Positions 36,364 through 46,420 of a stretch of DNA of 64,000 nt are shown here, piece after piece. This stretch comes from Notolepis coatsorum (taxonomy: Eukaryota > Chordata > Actinopteri > Aulopiformes > Paralepididae). The notes under the pieces were generated by a model. That model did no database searches and was not told the DNA's origin. It worked only from the letters and a program-made list of their open reading frames with translations. The position numbers and the translations under genes are program-made. The stretch spans positions 57,376,342 through 57,440,341 of the forward strand of contig OZ020589.1 in assembly GCA_963971535.1 (NCBI GenBank), read 5' to 3'. Numbering within the stretch: the stretch's first letter is position 1; each line of letters begins with the position of its first letter.

Positions 36364-36511
36364 GTAAGGTCGTGTTGATGTGATTGTGTGTGTGAAACGT
36401 GTATATTTGATAATGCTTTACCTAACGCTAATGGATTCATTATATACTGTACTGTCCATGTGAATATGTAACGCTAGTTCGCCAACCAACGCCGGTATGT
36501 ATTGATTATAG

Positions 36512-36562
36512 ATCAGGAGCCCTCCGACGACAACCTTGATCTTGGTAGGAGATATCACCATG
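36512..36562 (+). CDS. piggyBac transposase, exon 2 (51-nt acidic microexon)
   Basis: Acceptor TTGATTATAG and donor ATG/GTAAGT flank 51 nt that read DQEPSDDNLDLGRRYHH in phase 1 at both ends. Skipping or including it keeps the frame. Confidence 0.6.
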
Positions 36563-36646
36563 GTAAGTGCACAGCTCATTTTGATGCATGTTCACATTTA
36601 TTTCAGTGTATATTCGCCGACCAACGTTATCATTTATTTATTATAG

Positions 36647-36697
36647 ACTCTGATTCATCTCACGACGATGGCATTGGTGGTGGTCGAGGGGAGCAGG
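36647..36697 (+). CDS. piggyBac transposase, exon 3 (51-nt acidic microexon)
   Basis: Acceptor TTTATTATAG and donor CAG/GTAAGT flank 51 nt reading DSDSSHDDGIGGGRGEQ, again phase 1 on both sides. The upstream intron resembles the one before exon 2 (CGCCGACCAACG and CGCCAACCAACG near the acceptors; GCTCATTTTGA after both donors), pointing to exon duplication. Confidence 0.6.
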
Positions 36698-36841
36698 GTA
36701 AGTGTAGAGCTCATTTTGACGAATGCAATGTGAATATTGTGTATATACATACAGGTTCAAATTGATGGAAGTATAATATCGTGTACATGTGTAATTCAAC
36801 TCAAACAGCTATATTATTGGAGATTATATCGTCATATAGGC

Positions 36842-37317
36842 CTTGATTTACATTTGTTCACTACATGTGCTCTGCATCTAATATGGGGGGAGGAGTGACT
36901 GCATCACTTTGAAGTACAATGGCTTTGAAGTACAAGTTTTTACAAGGGTGTGTGTGTGTGTGTGTCCTATAGGCCTTGATTCACATGTGCTCTGTATCTA
37001 ATATGGGGGAGGTCATGGCCTTGTTGTACATCAATATAATGCATCACTTTGAAGTACATCAAATAGAATACAGGTTCAAATCGATGAATTCATGGACGAT
37101 TGTTTTATGCAACTCAAACAGCAAAATTATTGAAGATTATATTCAATGTAATTCCAAGTTATTTTGTATAGTTCTAAATCAACTTGTGCTTCAGCCATCT
37201 ATGTGGGACTGTGGGGAGGTCATGAGTCATGACTGCATCACTTTGAAGTACAAAGGCTTTGAAGTACAAGTTTTTACAAGGGTGTGTGTGTGTGTGTGGG
37301 ATACCATTTGCATACAG
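36842..37317. repeat. Partly tandem-duplicated intronic sequence
   Basis: Blocks such as TATAGGCCTTGATT, TCTAATATGGGGG, CACTTTGAAGTACA and TTTTTACAAGGGTGTGTG recur two or three times in the third intron of the piggyBac gene, each copy near a short GT run. No coding content. Confidence 0.7.
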
Positions 37318-37429
37318 CTCTGGAACAGTGGCGTCGTTAGCCCTGGGCTTCTGGGGCTTTAGCCCCGGATGTTTTTCTCCTAGCCCCGGATTGTTTAATT
37401 TTTTTTTTTTTTTTACTTTTTTTTTACTT

Positions 37430-37980
37430 TTTTTTTTATGTCAGCATCCCTGTGCTGAATGTTTGTTAGTGTTTGGTATTTTTTGTTGGTTTTTAGTACT
37501 TTTAAACATCCATTTTTAGTAAGTAATTTTCATTTGATCCTATAATTTTTTCATTCACCGATTTGTGGACTTTTTTTTTAGTGTCCTGAAAGGCGCCACT
37601 TTTTTTTTTTTGTATGTCAGCATCCCCATTGTCTGTGCTGAATGTTTGTTAGTGTTTGGTATTTTTTGTTGGTTTTTAGTACTTTTAAACATCCATTTTT
37701 AGTAAGTAGTTTTCATTTGATCCTATAATTTTTTCATTCACCGATTTGTGGACTTTTTTTTTAGTGTCCTGAAAGGCGCCACTTTTTTTTTTTTTTTTTT
37801 ATGTCAGCATCCCCATTGTCTGTGCTGAATGTTTGTTAGTGTTTGGTATTTTTTGTTGGTTTTTAGTACTTTTAAACATCCATTTTTAGTAAGTAGTTTT
37901 CATTTGATCCTATAATTTTTTCATTCACTGATTTGTGGACTTTTTTTTTAGTGTCCTGAAAGGCGCCTTATAAATCAAAT
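37430..37980. repeat. Three tandem copies of a ~180-bp unit
   Basis: The unit runs ATGTCAGCATCCC through GTGTCCTGAAAGGCGCC, with starts near 37438, 37614 and 37801. Copies differ mainly in T-run length and one short deletion. The last copy runs into CTTATAAATCAAATGC and the ATT tract, a SINE/LINE-like tail. Confidence 0.88.
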
Positions 37981-37981
37981 G

Positions 37982-37982
<1 letters not shown>

Positions 37983-38073
<91 letters not shown>
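37983..38073. repeat. (ATT)n microsatellite
   Basis: About 30 perfect ATT units; Asn- or Ile-repeat frames over it are artefacts. Confidence 0.97.
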
Positions 38074-38074
<1 letters not shown>

Positions 38075-38076
38075 CA

Positions 38077-38600
38077 TCCAGGAGGGAAAAGACACTTTGG
38101 ATAGTAGGGACTGCATCTCTGCCTGTCCTGACCAGGAAACACTTTGCAACTGTGATCTCCTCTGGCAATAGTTGGATATTGTAATGTGTGGCGAGGGGTT
38201 GCAGCAATTCCACTGAGAGAAACTGGTCTGAGGCTGGATAACATGCCTGTATGCCTCTCATAAGTTGTTATCCAACTCATGAGAACCTGCTCTCAAGCTC
38301 TTGCAGCATTCTGTCGACGACTGGATAGAACAGTCTCTGTCTCAGCTGATCTCCTGAGCTGAGGTCTGAGCTTGTGCCACAAGATGACTCAACTACATAC
38401 TCGTCCATCCTTTTCTGCTTCCTCCTTTGGCTGGTAGTATGTTCCTCAATCCAAAGGCCATTACATATGGCCTTTGTCCTGTCATACATGTCCACTGCCA
38501 TCTCTGAGGTGCGATAACCTTTGAGTGTGTCCTGCACTGTGCTTTTAAATAGTACAGATATTGAAGATGTGCACTTTAACGCAGCAGCACCTGGAGCCAT
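38077..38600 (-). pseudogene. hAT transposase remnant, ZMYM1/TTF-type
   Basis: The 107-residue frame (38277-38600) ends RQRLFYPVVDRMLQELESRFS. The next frame (38074-38261) reads RGIQACYPAS...LLQPLATHYNIQL...VAKCFLVR. Both resemble the region before the C-terminal dimerisation domain in hAT transposases related to zinc-finger MYM-type protein 1. The ATT repeat truncates the C-terminus, the N-terminal zinc finger is absent and a frameshift lies near 38270. It is therefore non-functional. Family call from memory of the motif pattern. Confidence 0.65.
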
Positions 38601-38838
38601 CCATACCCATGTCCAGTGTCCTATAATAAGCTTTAATCGAACCCTGGTTCATTTCCTCGGATAGTCCGGTTGGTTTGGGGTGGTGTGAATTTTAAAGCTC
38701 ATTCACTCTTGCAAGTGAACCCTGCTGCGGATCATTTGAGATGTGAATGCAAAGCGGACCAAAGCCAGGAAAGGACCCAAAAATCTAATATTTTTTTTAT
38801 GAGAAGACTGAAACATATGTATATAATGAAACACACAA
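38601..38838. other. No recognisable feature
   Basis: Interior hAT sequence between the transposase remnant and a nested MITE. Confidence 0.5.
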
Positions 38839-38840
38839 TA

Positions 38841-39986
38841 CAGTTTTTTTTCGATTGCCTAATCATGATTTTGAAAACGGGGCCCGGTGTTTCAAAACAC
38901 ACAATTAGCACAACCACACACACAATTATCACCTCAGATCCTTTGCTAAATTAAACACTTGTCAAAACCATACACTAATTTATAAAAACGACATTTTGTT
39001 ACCATATGAAACACACGTTTCATATGACTTAATTCTGTTTGAACCAGTTACACACACTGCTGTGCTTAACCTAAAACACATTTAGCAATTCTACTTCTCA
39101 GTGATTAGAGTACTGTAAGTGAAGTACGCAGAGAATGTGCAAATATACAATAAATTCACCAAACACTACACAAGACCAATGCTGTAGACTGATGAAAATA
39201 TAATTTATTTATCTACATATACCCAAATCAATGATGCAGACTGATAAAAAAAATAAAAATGTCTCTCCATATACCCAAATCAATGATGCAGACTGATGAA
39301 AATATAAATGTTCTCTCCATATAACCAAATCAGTCAACATTTCAACATGGAGAATCACAACAATACATGTCCCAGTTTTCATGCTACTATGTGCATAACA
39401 CTGTAAGCTCAGCAAATATCAGACAAACATAAAATACTGTATCCAGTACAGGTTAAAATTACAGTAAAACAAAAAGAAATTTGAAAAAATGTAAACAGAA
39501 AATACTAGACATTATCTCTTTGCCTAGCTGGATCTGGCAAGATAATCTTTTGTTGTGATTCTCCATTTTGACTGATTTGGGAAAATGGGAGAAAATGTAT
39601 ATTTTCATCAGTCTGCATCATTGGTTGTCTTGTGTAGTGTTTGGTGAATGTATATATTTTCACGTTCTCTGTGTACAGTACTTCACTCTCCTTTTATAGT
39701 GCTTAAACCTGATTGGTGTATCTACAATTAAGCAATGATGTGTTTGTGCATCTGATGGCTGTGTTTAACCAATTGGCTCATATGTGTGGTAATTTGACAT
39801 TCTGTGTCTAATGTAATGCAAGTGTGTTTAGTGTTTTGCAAATCACTGTGTGTATTGTTTTGCAAAAAGTGTGAGGCTGACATTGTAGGGGTGCAAATCT
39901 GGGCCTATATTTTGCTCCTTGGGTGTAAGGTTTTGATAATTGTGTAATACTTTTGATTTGAGTGTTTATGCAATTGAAGAAAACTG
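38841..39986. mobile_element. TA-flanked MITE (mariner/Tc1-like) with long inverted arms
   Basis: The left end CAGTTTTTTTTCGATTGC and right end GCAATTGAAGAAAACTG are imperfect inverted repeats, flanked by TA on both sides. The interior is partly palindromic: GTACTTCAC...CAAACACTACACAAG near 39110-39180 is mirrored near 39620-39700. A ~57-bp unit with CCAAATCAATGATGCAGACT repeats about three times at 39218-39330. No transposase. Confidence 0.7.
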
Positions 39987-40120
39987 TAAAGACTAGAGAT
40001 GAACTGTTTATTTCTTTTGTACATAGGCTGTGCATATGTTTGTTTGTTTGTTTATTTGCTTATGTGTATGATTCTTAACTGTGTTTTTATTTTGTTATTG
40101 GTGTATATGTGTGTATGTAT

Positions 40121-41086
40121 TAGGGGTGGGACGATACATCGATCCAGATCGATATATCGATCTATTATCAATAATCAAATAGGATCGATGCAACGTAAAA
40201 AGATCGATTCATATATTGCGATACTCTTATTTTGAAAATCCCCTCGTGAGCATTTCCGCCCGGCCGGAACAACAAGCTCAGCGCAGCTCCGTGTGTAGAC
40301 GTTAGATAGTATTGCTTCAGAGTCCGCCTATTTTGCCCGAAATAAGTGCCTGTTGTTTTTTCCCCACAAGGGTTTAAATGCATCTAACATGCTTTCCATC
40401 CTCTCCATTCCTTTATGCCCAATATGTCGTGTTAAATACCGAAATGAACGTTGCGTTAGCGTGAGCTAACTATGCTAAGCACTGCAGCTAACCATGAGAG
40501 GAGAGGAGAGAGGAGAGGGGACTTGGGAAAGAGCAAGGGTGGGGGCACTGGGCAGTCTACCTTTCTGTGGGGGACTGGGTTGCGTGAGGGGCATTCTGTG
40601 TGTGTGTGTGTGTGTTACTGAGGATGGACAGATAATGTTGATATTTAAACATGAATACATAATATATGTATTCATGATCATCATGCAACATAAAACAATT
40701 GTAGGAAGTTTGGGAGAGGAAAGGGTTTTAGCTTGCGTGTTGTGAGTTCCAAAACATTTTACTTAAAGATTAAAGCTCAATATATAAAAAGTTAACAGGA
40801 GGTCTATTTGTATTAAAAACAATAGATTGTTTTTCATTTAAATGTCTGGAAGAGCTCAAAAATAAAAACATCAATTGATATTTCCGTAGCCTTTTTTAGT
40901 TGATCTAAATGTGACTGATTGTGTTAAATGGGCACATAATATCGCCTCATATCGATCGCAGGCACCTGAATCGAATCGTATCGTATCGTATCGTGGCAGA
41001 CTTTGTGATATCGGCAAATATCGTATCGTTGTCCAAAGAATCGATATCGTATCATATCGTGATGAAACTGGTGATTCCCACCCCTA
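40121..41086. mobile_element. Non-autonomous hAT-type element, TSD GTATGTAT
   Basis: Starts TAGGGGTGGGACGATA and ends TTCCCACCCCTA, with a perfect 8-bp TSD GTATGTAT at 40113-40120 and 41087-41094. ATCGAT/TATCG-rich subterminal blocks sit at both ends (about 40130-40215 and 40940-41060). 966 bp, no transposase; a short GT run near 40600. Confidence 0.88.
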
Positions 41087-41264
41087 GTATGTATGTACAG
41101 TATATGTATATATATTATATATATATATTATATCTATATATATCTATATATATGTGTATATATGTATATTTGTACTCCTGTTGGGGCTTCGTGGACCAGA
41201 TCAATGTTGTATCTGGCTAAATAAAGGTTAAATAAATAAATAAGAAACTGATGATTTGGTCCTG

Positions 41265-42221
41265 TTAACACTTTAATCGCCGAAAACGCAGGAACTCGTC
41301 TTTCCTAGCCATGCTCATTCTGCCGAAGACGCCGTAACTCGTCTTTGATGTCAATATTTAAAAAATCTGTCATCGAAATCATATTTCCTTTCCGGAGCCC
41401 TGAGACACACTGCTGATCTCCTCTCAACTCTCTAGCGGTTCAAGAGCGCCATCTGATGGCCGATCGGCAGATCACCAACCGGAAATTAACCTTTGAACCG
41501 GTAGTGCTCATCCATATGTGGTCCGGCCACTCGCTATCGTTAGAGAGACTCCGTCTTGATACAGTGAACATCGATCGGTGCAAATAACTCGAAAAAACTA
41601 CATGATTTGGACGTATATACTATTATACAACCTGGAAATGGATCGGGCATTTCTACATCCCATAATAGAAACAATTCTGTTCCACACTCATCTGCCAGCG
41701 GCGCGAGGAAGCCACGGTACGATTCAGCGTTATATTCTAACGTGTTCGATATAAACTGCTATGATGAACATATGACCCACTCTGGATGAATCATCTAACG
41801 CTGCCCACGGAATTATAAACGATCCCCCGCCCATCCTGTCATCATCAGATGATACGTAGAAACTTCTAGAAGCACATCCAGTTGACATTTTTTATCTCGC
41901 ACAGATTCCTACCAAACTGTATTTGATCATCAATATAATGCATTTAGGGCTATAAATCACATTCTGAAGAAAGCTGCAGAAAACGATAAAAACATACTTA
42001 TACTTTAGACCATATTTTAGTATGAATATGTGAATGAAAAAGTTTAACGTTGCTACACCCTGAACAATACATATAGGACATTGAATGGGCCATAATAATG
42101 GCAATTTAGCAATAGAATTAAAAAAGTTATAGCCCTGCAAAGAAGGGGAACTTCTCCATGTTAAATAGGGCTGGCGAGGGATGGTAAATTATGAATTTAA
42201 CCCCGGCGATTAAAGTGTTAA
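41265..42221 (-). mobile_element. piggyBac MITE, CACTTTRATCGCC family, copy 2
   Basis: TTAACACTTTAATCGCC on the left and GGCGATTAAAGTGTTAA on the right form a near-perfect TIR with TTAA flanks. Compared with 10940-11894 the copy is inverted. It lies inside a hAT that lies inside the intron of the coding piggyBac element of the same family. Confidence 0.9.
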
Positions 42222-42438
42222 CTTTGAATTTTCTATGGGGACTGCCCAGATCCCTCTCATGGACCTGGACCTCACTTTGAGAACCGCAAATGATTCTAGT
42301 TATTCAGTATTTATCTCTAATTACTCAAAAATTGCGTATTTCTGTGTTTAAAAAAATACAAATAAAAAGGGGGGGGGGCCCCCCTCCACCCACCCAGGCT
42401 GAAGCCCCCAATGTTTTCTAACCCTAAAAACGCCCCTG

Positions 42439-42666
42439 CTCTGGAACAAGTGACATCACAGTTGTGTGAGCCATGTTGCTTCATTATCTGCTGTAATCAG
42501 ACGTCACCCAGTTGTCTTTGCAAAAAGTGTGTGTGTGTTTGTGTGTGGGATAACATTTGCATACAGCTCTGGAACAAGTGACATCACAGTTGTGTGAGCC
42601 ATGTTGCTTCATTATCTGCTGTAATCAGACGTCACCCAGTTGTCTTTGCAAAAAGTGTGTGTGTGT

Positions 42667-42702
<36 letters not shown>

Positions 42703-42805
42703 ATATCATTTGCATACAGCTCTGGAACAAGTGACATCACAGTTGTGTGAGCCATGTTGCTTCATTATCTGCTGTAATCAGACGTCACCCAGTTGTCTTT
42801 GCAAA

Positions 42806-42868
<63 letters not shown>

Positions 42869-42940
42869 ATACCATTTGCATACAGCTCTGGAACAAGTGA
42901 CATCACAGTTGTGTGAGCCATGTTGCTTCATTATCTGCTC
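42439..42940. repeat. Tandem repeats of a ~110-165-bp unit with (GT)n
   Basis: The unit (ATTTGCATACAGCTCTGGAAC ... CCCAGTTGTCTTTGC AAAAAG plus GT tract) occurs at about 42439, 42549, 42706 and 42867, and its first part is at 37308-37325. The hAT therefore inserted inside the first unit. Unit length varies with the GT tract. Confidence 0.9.
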
Positions 42941-42981
42941 CTAGTTTTGAAGACCGCTGATTTATTTTATGTGCATTACAG

Positions 42982-43029
42982 GATCCGACACCGATTCAGC
43001 GTCCGGCGGTGGTACACCCACCTACTTGG
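42982..43029 (+). CDS. piggyBac transposase, exon 4 (48-nt microexon)
   Basis: Acceptor TGCATTACAG and donor TTGG/GTATGT flank 48 nt reading, after completion of the shared Gly codon, SDTDSASGGGTPTYL. It is phase 1 at both ends like exons 2 and 3, and again Ser/Asp/Gly-rich. Confidence 0.55.
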
Positions 43030-43128
43030 GTATGTACTAACTGCATTCATGTATGTAAATGTATTACTATTGTGTTTTATGAGACTTACTGAATGAATGA
43101 ATTCAATCCAATTCCGATTATGGCGCAG

Positions 43129-43174
43129 ATTGACAATGGCCCACACGACATAGCATCACAGTCTACTCCTGCAG
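43129..43174 (+). pseudogene. piggyBac transposase, exon 5 candidate (46 nt, frame-breaking)
   Basis: Acceptor ATGGCGCAG and donor GCAG/GTGATT flank 46 nt. In the phase of its neighbours it meets a stop (GAT TGA). One base shorter it would read DDNGPHDIASQSTPA, in keeping with the other acidic microexons. It is probably a microexon damaged by a 1-nt insertion next to the acceptor; if skipped, the flanking exons still join in frame. Confidence 0.5.
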
Positions 43175-43263
43175 GTGATTGTACATAAAATATAACACAT
43201 AATCATGTAAATAAAAGGACAATACGTTGCTCTAGTATAATGTATTACATCATGTGATTCTAG

Positions 43264-43411
43264 AACTGGATGATAGTCGGGACATTCCGGAACCTGTTGC
43301 AGGGCGGAAGCGCACATCTAAGAGCGGCAAGTTGGCCTCACTCTGCACACCACTTCCAGCTCTTACCTCTGACCCCCACACCACGTCCAGCTCTGACATC
43401 TGAACCCCACA
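43264..43411 (+). CDS. piggyBac transposase, exon 6 candidate (donor unclear)
   Basis: Acceptor GTGATTCTAG is followed, in phase 1, by ELDDSRDIPEPVAGRKRTSKSGK and a Ser/Thr/Pro-rich run to a stop near 43402. A basic stretch such as GRKRTSKSGK is plausible just before the conserved domain. I could not find a convincing donor that restores phase 1, so the exon's 3' border is uncertain and it may be skipped. Confidence 0.4.
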
Positions 43412-43514
43412 CACACTCACTCATTCACTCACACACAGTTTGTAACTACGTGGTATATGAATGTTTGTCTACAGTAGGGGTGTTATGATAATTGTATATT
43501 TGTATAATTGACAG

Positions 43515-44747
43515 GTCGTGGCGTGCGACGCGGAGCGAAGAGCAGGTCTGCGAGCCGTCAGGACCAGGAGAATGCCTGTTCTCGTGAGGGCTGGGTGCCT
43601 CGTAGGATCCCCTTCACATCCCAACCGGGGCTGCTCCAGGACGCCGCGGCACTGAATTCGCACCGGCCTGCAAAATGGCTAGATCTGTTCCTGACAGATG
43701 ACTTTCTCAACGCCATTGTTGCCCAGACCAACCTCTACATGGATCAGTTCATTGCCCGGCTGGATCCCACGCTAACAAGTAGCAGGGCACTGGTTTGGAA
43801 GGCCCTCACATTGAAGGAGCTGAAGCAGTTCCTTGGACTCATTTTCCTGAGCAGTGTCCTTTGGAAGCCTCGTGTGGACATGTTTTGGACCACTGATGAG
43901 CTGATGTTCACACCGTACTACTCAGCCACCATGCCACGCAACCGGTATGAGTTGATCTGGCGATTCCTCCACTTTGCAGACAACACATCCCTAGATGCTA
44001 GAGACAAACTATGTAAGGTACGCCCTGTAGTCGACTATGTCAACATGAGGTGCAAGGAACTGTACCAGCCCGAACGTGAGCTCGCCATTGACGAGGGGAT
44101 GATGGCATGGCGAGGCCGCCTGGCTTTCCGTGTCTACAACCCCAACAAGCCAACCTGGTATGGCATCAAGTCATACTTCCTGTGCGAATCACGCACAGGA
44201 TATTGCTTCGCCTTCAAGCCATATTGCCGAGATGGCGCGAACCTGGGGGACACGGTCGTTGGTCTGCTTGGACGTTTGGCCGGCGCCGGTCATTCTTTGT
44301 TCATGGACAATTTCTACAACTCCGTGAGCATGTGCGCCAGGCTCCGACAGTTGAGGACCAACATCTGTGGTACTCTCAGGAAGCACCGGGGGGAGCCAGC
44401 CATCATAAAGAACCTGACCAATGCTGACATCGGTGTGGGGGAGCGCATTGCTGTCAACAACAAGGAGGTCATGATCGTGGCATGGCGTGATAAAAGGATT
44501 GTGAAGACGATCACCAGCTTCCATGAGGACACCATGGAAATGGCAAAAGTGTGGCAGAAGCAGAAGAAGGGCAAAGCAGTGAGGGTGGAGATGCTCAAGC
44601 CGTCATCCATCATGTCGTATAATAAATTCATGAAAGGCGTCGACCAGTTGGATCAAAACCTGGCGTACTATCCGTGTACACGTAAGACTGGAAAGTGGAC
44701 CAAAAAGTTTGTGCTGTATCTGATCCAAATATGTATGTTCAACTCTT
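43515..44747 (+). CDS. piggyBac transposase, main exon with DDD catalytic core
   Basis: The acceptor TTGACAG at 43514 joins in phase 1 to a long frame encoding the DDE/DDD transposase domain (DDE_Tnp_1_7 type), which cuts and pastes elements at TTAA in the nucleus. Numbered from the frame's first codon at 43508, the catalytic aspartates are D195 (LAIDEGMMAWRG), D267 (HSLFMDNFYNS) and D379 (YNKFMKGVDQLDQ), all present with their usual contexts. An N-terminal all-alpha part (PAKWLDLFLTDDFL ... LKELKQFLGLIFL) precedes them. The frame breaks near 44747, after the TGKWTKKFVLYL helix, and the rest is in another frame. Closest in style to PGBD4-like/teleost piggyBac proteins (family knowledge). Confidence 0.9.
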
Positions 44748-45170
44748 TTGTACAAAACCAGGCACCCACAAGGGTATTATTACAACCTCTTCCGGTACAC
44801 CAGGGCTGTGGCGCGGACCTACACAGGGGCTGAGGAGTTGAAGATTCCTGGGGTGGCAGAGGAGGAGAAGGAGGGTGGCGGTGGGGGTGAGGAGGAGGCA
44901 GGGGCTGAGCAGGTGGGGCGTGACAGGCAGCGCGACCCTAGGGCCCCACCGGGGGACCCGCAGAGCAGATTAGTGGGTGGCTTTGGGAAACATGAAATGG
45001 TGGCGTACAAAGCCACCCCCAAGCAAAAGCTACCATGTAGGAAATGTCGGGTCTGCCTTAGGCGTGGCCTCAGGGGTGAAACCAGATATTTTTGCACATC
45101 GTGCAAAGTCCCCCTGCATCGTGAAAAATGCTTCACTCTGTATCACACAAAGAAGGATTTTTGTAAATAG
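44748..45170 (+). pseudogene. piggyBac transposase C-terminus with Cys-rich zinc domain (frameshifted)
   Basis: After the frameshift the reading continues YKTRHPQGYYYNLFRYTRAVAR, a Glu/Gly-rich linker, then a cysteine-rich domain: LPCRKCRVCLRRG ... YFCTSCKVPLHREKCFTLYH, ending FCK-stop at 45170. The C-x2-C-x2-C / C-x2-C / H-x3-C-x4-H pattern is the zinc-binding module that in piggyBac proteins binds the element's terminal DNA. It is intact but out of frame with the catalytic core, so this copy would make a transposase lacking it. A real programmed event is unlikely; a small deletion is simpler. Confidence 0.85.
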
Positions 45171-45314
45171 TTTCTTTATTAGTTGTCATACAGAAGTACA
45201 GACTACTTCTAAATAATCCGGCACACAGAAGTACAGAGTACGTCTAAATAATCCATCATTGTGTGATACAGACAGAACCATGTGTACCACTCCGGTACAT
45301 AGTATAGCTAGCTG

Positions 45315-45382
45315 AGTATAGTATAGTATAGTATAGTATAGTATAGTATAGTATAGTATAGTATAGTATAGTATAGTATAGT
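45315..45382. repeat. (GTATA)n pentanucleotide microsatellite
   Basis: About 13 copies of a five-base GTATA unit. Confidence 0.95.
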
Positions 45383-45679
45383 GTATGGGTAGTTGCACTG
45401 TTTTCTGTACAAGACAAATGCGTTGAACACATGTATTTGGGCCACGGTTGTAGATATTGCATAGGCATGTTTGGATCACTTGCAGATGAGACGTTATGTT
45501 AGCGATCTAGCTGTGTCGACTCCATTCATCATTTGCATTGTGTGTGTATATAGTTTATTTTTTTATTTATCTTTTCCCCCCCTCATTTTTACTGTTTGCA
45601 CAGAACCAATGGTTGCTGACAGTCACCCAGTTTATAAAAGTATATACTGTAGGTAACGTACCACACTTTTCTAATGCAG

Positions 45680-45850
45680 TCCATTGGCCTCTTATTTATA
45701 TACTTTGGAAGCCTGTATTGGATATTTTTTGGTCCACAGATCATCTGGCGCTTCATCCATTTATCAATGGACAATGCAGTCATCGATGCGAGAGACCAAC
45801 TGTAAGATATGCCCTGTAGTTGATCATGTGACGTGCCTGTACTGTGAATG
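45680..45850 (+). pseudogene. Degenerate second copy of a piggyBac transposase segment
   Basis: ACTTTGGAAGCCTGTATTGG, then TCTGGCGCTTCATCCA, GATGCGAGAGACCAACTGTA and GCCCTGTAGTTGATCATGTG follow the same order as the transposase coding sequence at about 43858-44040 (FLSSVLWKPRVDMFW and IWRFLHFADN...DARDKL...VRPVVDY). An internal deletion and stops are present. It lies about 0.5 kb downstream of the gene's stop and runs into the 108-bp repeat array. Confidence 0.75.
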
Positions 45851-46420
45851 TTACCAGCAAACTTCTAAATGCACAGAAACGATGGTTGGTTATCATCCAG
45901 TGTTCACTTTTTATAAGGTATTGTGTTTGTAAATTACCATAATCCTATACTGTGAATGTTACCAGCAAACTTCTAAATGCACAGAAACAATGGTTGGTTA
46001 TCATCCAGTGTTCACTTTTTATAAGGTATTGTTTTGGTAAATTACCATAATTTTATACTGTGAATGTTACCAGCAAACTTCTAAATGCACTGAAACAATG
46101 GTTGGTTATCATCCAGTGTTCACTTTTTATAAGGTATTGTCTTGGTAAATTACCATAATCCTATACTGTGAATGTTACCAGCAAACTTCTAAATGCACTG
46201 AAACAATGGTTGGTTATCATCCAGTGTTCACTTTTTATAAGGTATTATCTTGGTAAATTACCATAATCCTATATTGTGAATGTTACCAGCAAACTTCTAA
46301 ATGCACTGAAACAATGGTTGGTTATCATCCAGTGTTCACTTTTTATAAGGTATTGTCTTGGTAAATTACCACAATTTTATACTGTGAATGTTACCAGCAT
46401 ATGTGTCTAATGCACAGCAA
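45840..46420. repeat. 108-bp tandem repeat, five units plus a partial
   Basis: Units beginning ACTGTGAATGTTACCAGC start at about 45840, 45949, 46057, 46165, 46273 and 46381. They contain CAATGGTTGGTTATCATCC and TTTTTATAAGGTATTG and differ by only a few bases. The first unit grows out of the degenerate transposase fragment. Confidence 0.92.

Larger units (their letters stand above)
37326..42438 (-). mobile_element. hAT element in piggyBac intron, TSD CTCTGGAA
   Basis: The left end is CAGTGGCGTCGTTAGCC and the right end is AACCCTAAAAACGCCCCTG, with a perfect 8-bp TSD CTCTGGAA at 37318-37325 and 42439-42446. A minus-strand fragment at 38077-38600 resembles a ZMYM1/TTF-type hAT transposase, which agrees with the TSD length. 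Three further elements are nested inside (38841-39986, 40121-41086, 41265-42221), so the original hAT was much shorter. Confidence 0.9.

Noticed and set aside
36057..36765. Exons 1-3 considered as a separate small host gene.
   Set aside because: Their phase joins correctly to exon 4 and the transposase exon, and the promoter lies just inside the piggyBac left end; one transposon gene is simpler.
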